64,000 bases of DNA from Nannocystis exedens (lineage in GTDB: Bacteria; Myxococcota_A; Polyangia; Nannocystales; Nannocystaceae). Below the pieces are notes generated by a model. It did no database searches. It worked only from the letters and a program-made list of their open reading frames with translations, and had not been told where the DNA came from. This document shows, piece by piece, positions 61,814-64,000 of the stretch; within the stretch, counting starts at the first letter, position 1; every line of letters starts with the position of its first letter. The stretch is taken from assembly GCF_002343915.1 (NCBI RefSeq), contig NZ_NETK01000001.1:10626001-10690000 (forward strand), written 5' to 3'. A program made the position numbers and the translations under genes.

Positions 61814-62403
61814 GGGGTCCTCGCAGTGGCGCCGCGCTGGGCGACGAAGGCGTTGAAGCGGCGGCGGGCGGTCTTGAGCCGCGCGTGCACGCGATGCAGA
61901 TCGAGGCCGAGGGCGCGCGCGACCTCGGGGCAGGTCATGCCCTCGATGTCGGCGAGCTCGAAGATCTCGCGGGTCTCCGGGTCGAGCTGACCGAGGAAGG
62001 TCTCGATGACGTCGGCGGCCTCGCGGTGGGCGGCGTCTTCCTCGGGCGAGCGCGGCGGGGCCGGGGGCTCGACGCGATCGATGCGCCGGGCGGCGCGCGC
62101 GTGGCCGCGGCGGTAGTTGGCCGCGACGCCGCGGCCGATGGCGTACAGCCAGCTGGTGATCGCGCCGCGGCCGTCGAACTCGCCGAGCCGGCGCTGGACG
62201 ACCAGGAAGACCTCGTGGACGACGTCCTCGGCCTCGGCCGCGGGGACGCCCAGGCGCTGGACCACGCGCCACACGAAGTCGGCGTGCGTGCGGTACACGT
62301 CGGCGACGGTGAGCGGCTCGGCCGGAGACCGGAGCGCGTCGTAGAGGACCCCGCTGGCGGGCATCGAACCCCTAGATGTCCACCACCGGGCCGAGTCGGA
62401 CAT
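61810..62403 (-). CDS. ECF sigma factor of module C
   Basis: The 197-residue protein has ECF region 2 (FVWRVVQRLGVPAAEAEDVVHEVFLVVQRRLGEF, WLYAIGRGVAANYRRGHARAARR) and region 4 (IFELADIEGMTCPEVARALGLDLHRVHARLKTARRRF). Its ATG is 2 nt after the stop of the barrel gene, and its stop overlaps the anchor gene, so all three are coupled. ATG 62364 is an alternative start. Unlike modules A and B it lacks the fused membrane segment. It is expected to direct RNA polymerase to target promoters when freed; targets unknown, self-regulation likely by analogy with other ECFs. Confidence 0.9.
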   Translation of the reverse strand: MSDSARWWTSRGSMPASGVLYDALRSPAEPLTVADVYRTHADFVWRVVQRLGVPAAEAEDVVHEVFLVVQRRLGEFDGRGAITSWLYAIGRGVAANYRRGHARAARRIDRVEPPAPPRSPEEDAAHREAADVIETFLGQLDPETREIFELADIEGMTCPEVARALGLDLHRVHARLKTARRRFNAFVAQRGATARTP

Positions 62404-62405
62404 GG

Positions 62406-63482
62406 TCAGCGCAGGCGAATCGTGAGCGCGAGGAAGGTGGAGAGGCCCACGGATGCGGGCCGGAACACCACGCCGGGGGCCGGTTCGAGCAAAAAGCCGG
62501 GCCGCCGCAGGCCGAACACGGCCTCGGCGCGCAAAAGCAGGCCGACGCGGGGGTGCAGCGCGACCCGCAGGCCGGCGCCGACGAGCAGGCCGAGCCACAG
62601 GGAGCGGGCGGTCCGGGGGATCAGCGCACCGACGCCCTCGCCGCTGACGCCGCCGATCGCCAGGCCGCCGCACAGGGGCACGCGCACGCGGCCGCGCTCC
62701 CAGGCGCCGCAGCCGCGGACGGCGACGTGGCCGTGCGCGAACTTGCCGCCGCGGCCGTCGCCGAAATCGACGCGACGGAGGGCCCAGTAATGACCGCTGA
62801 GCTCGGCCTCCCAGCGGGAACCGGCGAGGGTGAGGCCGAGCGCGGCGGTCGGCGCCGGCCGCGGCAAGACGCCGAGGCCGAGGCCGCCGCCGGCCCAGAG
62901 CTCGAGGTGGAGGGCGCGATCGCGCGTGGGGGGCGATTTCGCTCGCGGCGCGGGCGGGGGCGCGAGGGGCTCGGTGGGACCCGCGGGGTCTTGCGGGGGC
63001 TGCGGGGCTGGAGCGGGCGGCGGGCTCGGGTCCGGGGACGGTTGCGGAGCGGGCTCGGGGACGCGCGGGCTGTCGAGGCCGGGCGTGGGCCCGGGGGGCG
63101 GCTCGGGGACGGTGGTCTCGGGGCTCGTGGTGGCGGCGGGGTCGGTGGCGCGGATGTCGATGGCGACGGCGATCAGCCAGGCGGCGGTGTCGACGGCGGC
63201 GCTGCAGGTGTCGCTGGTGAGCACGCGTTCGCTCGGCCCGTCGCCGGCGTCGAGCCGCAGCTCGAGGCGGAACCGCTGCGGCGCCTCGCGGACGACGACC
63301 ACGCCGACCTGCACGGGCTCGCGGCGGTCGACCGCGAGGTTGCCGAGCGAGCGCCGGATCCCTGCATGCAGCGCCTGGACGCCGGGACAACCCTCCGGCA
63401 CCTGCCAGGCGACGACGACCGGATCCGCGGGATCGGCCGCGCGCGCGAGCGCGGTGAGCAGAGCGGCGAGGACGACCGGCAT
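62406..63482 (-). CDS. Putative outer-membrane beta-barrel protein of sigma module C
   Basis: The 358-residue protein has a short signal (VLAALLTALARAA), then the shared domain (VVAWQVPEGCPGVQALHAGIRRSL, FRLELRLDAGDGPSERVLTSDTCSAAVDTAAWLIAVAIDI), a Pro-rich linker with PQPSPDPSPPPAPAPQP, and a C-terminal set of amphipathic strands (ALGLTLAGSRWEAELSGHYWALRRVDF, GAGLRVALHPRVGLLLRAEAVFGL, FLALTIRLR). This fits an N-terminal periplasmic domain and a small outer-membrane barrel. First gene of the module; a cluster of palindromes lies 93-222 bp upstream. Confidence 0.78.
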   Translation of the reverse strand: MPVVLAALLTALARAADPADPVVVAWQVPEGCPGVQALHAGIRRSLGNLAVDRREPVQVGVVVVREAPQRFRLELRLDAGDGPSERVLTSDTCSAAVDTAAWLIAVAIDIRATDPAATTSPETTVPEPPPGPTPGLDSPRVPEPAPQPSPDPSPPPAPAPQPPQDPAGPTEPLAPPPAPRAKSPPTRDRALHLELWAGGGLGLGVLPRPAPTAALGLTLAGSRWEAELSGHYWALRRVDFGDGRGGKFAHGHVAVRGCGAWERGRVRVPLCGGLAIGGVSGEGVGALIPRTARSLWLGLLVGAGLRVALHPRVGLLLRAEAVFGLRRPGFLLEPAPGVVFRPASVGLSTFLALTIRLR

Positions 63483-64000
63483 CGAACGGGGGCGGAGTGT
63501 ACGCGTCGACGCCCGCGCCGGCCAGTCGCGGCGCCGGGGCGCGCGGGCCCGGCCGAACCCGGGTCAGCAGCGCACCTGGCTGCAGAGACAGGTCGGCGGC
63601 GGCCGCGAGGAGACCTGTCCGGGGAGACAGGTCGAGCCCGGGGGCGCGGAGCCGGCGGCGCTCGACCTGTCCGCGCGGACATTCGAGATGTCCCGGGGGA
63701 CAGCGCGAAGGCTCGGCGTTCCGAGCTTCGCGAGGGCGACCGCTGCTCACGCAGCGGCGGGGGCTGAGCGGAAGGCGGGGTTCTGCGGGTCGCGGGCGGC
63801 TCGGGTGGGGCCGTAAAGGCGAGCAGGGGCGCGAGGCCGAGGAGCCGCACGCGCATCGGCGTGATACGCGAGGACGCGTGGAGGTCGGACGCGCGCTCAA
63901 CGACGTACCGCGAGGCGGCGCCCAATCGCGGGTGCGGCCGCGTGGGCCGATCTGACCGTGTCGTCGCGCAGGCGGCTGCGCCGGCGCAGGGACGAGGGGG
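63483..64000. other. Upstream region of module C with palindrome cluster
   Basis: No gene is supported in the last 518 bp. The cluster at 63575-63704 is the only structure seen. Confidence 0.5.
63575..63704. repeat. Cluster of four 2-core palindromes upstream of module C
   Basis: Core pairs 63575/63589, 63614/63628, 63666/63680 and 63687/63701 are each 14 nt apart. The second is a perfect 8-bp stem, GACCTGTC/GACAGGTC. Confidence 0.85.

Overview
The window is very GC-rich, strongly coding-biased DNA carrying many secreted lipoproteins, trypsin-like proteases, FG-GAP/VCBS proteins, cysteine-rich repeat proteins and ECF sigma factors. This content, together with a geosmin synthase, fits a myxobacterium, most likely of the Nannocystis type (inference from gene content; no rRNA is present). 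I found no tRNA, rRNA, CRISPR array, transposase or prophage.

Layout: 1-9.5 kb holds an Rnk-like factor (cut by the window edge), an Ada DNA-repair protein, cysteine-rich lipoproteins, a LysR remnant and an MscS channel. 9.9-15.1 kb is a three-gene operon of two Family 2B encapsulin shell proteins, each with a cyclic-nucleotide-binding-like insertion, and a two-domain germacradienol/geosmin synthase. 15.1-20.8 kb looks like a biological-conflict cluster: a trypsin-EndA nuclease fusion, a small coupled ORF, an EAD1-type trypsin protease, and on the other strand an Imm1/LRR-like protein and a frameshifted beta-propeller gene. 20.9-35.1 kb contains FG-GAP lipoproteins, an ATP-grasp ligase, a double cNMP-binding protein, a lipoprotein hydrolase, a DUF2071 protein, a secreted serine protease and an EEP nuclease lipoprotein. 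38.7-52.5 kb is mostly exported enzymes and lipoproteins (amidohydrolase, C15-peptidase-like, HEXXH protein, metallophosphatase, DUF6209) with a few cytoplasmic or membrane proteins (ICMT-like, azoreductase).

Two things stand out. First, three paralogous modules with the same gene order (35.2-38.4, 53.0-57.1 and 59.9-63.5 kb) each encode a putative outer-membrane beta-barrel protein, an ECF sigma factor joined to a membrane-anchored helical domain (fused in two modules, split into two overlapping genes in the third), and a cysteine-rich lipoprotein. They look like a trans-envelope signalling device built on a tethered sigma factor. A fourth, solitary barrel paralogue lies at 58.4-59.3 kb.

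Second, more than twenty places carry arrays of a short palindrome (consensus GGACATGTCC, with CCTG, CAGG or CATT variants of the CATG core) whose cores are spaced exactly 14 bp apart, in runs of 2 to 9. They lie mostly in intergenic regions. They also lie inside the linker or juxtamembrane coding regions of all three sigma/membrane-anchor proteins, inside the beta-propeller gene, at a start codon and at a stop codon, and upstream of two of the sigma modules. Adjacent half-palindromes form hairpins with 4-nt loops. I do not know a described family with this architecture.

Several genes appear frameshifted (16.1-16.6, 19.8-20.8, 35.8-37.3 kb), and twice the 3' end of a gene is tandemly duplicated between convergent genes. 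Starts were chosen from ribosome-binding sites, signal peptides and codon bias, and several remain uncertain.
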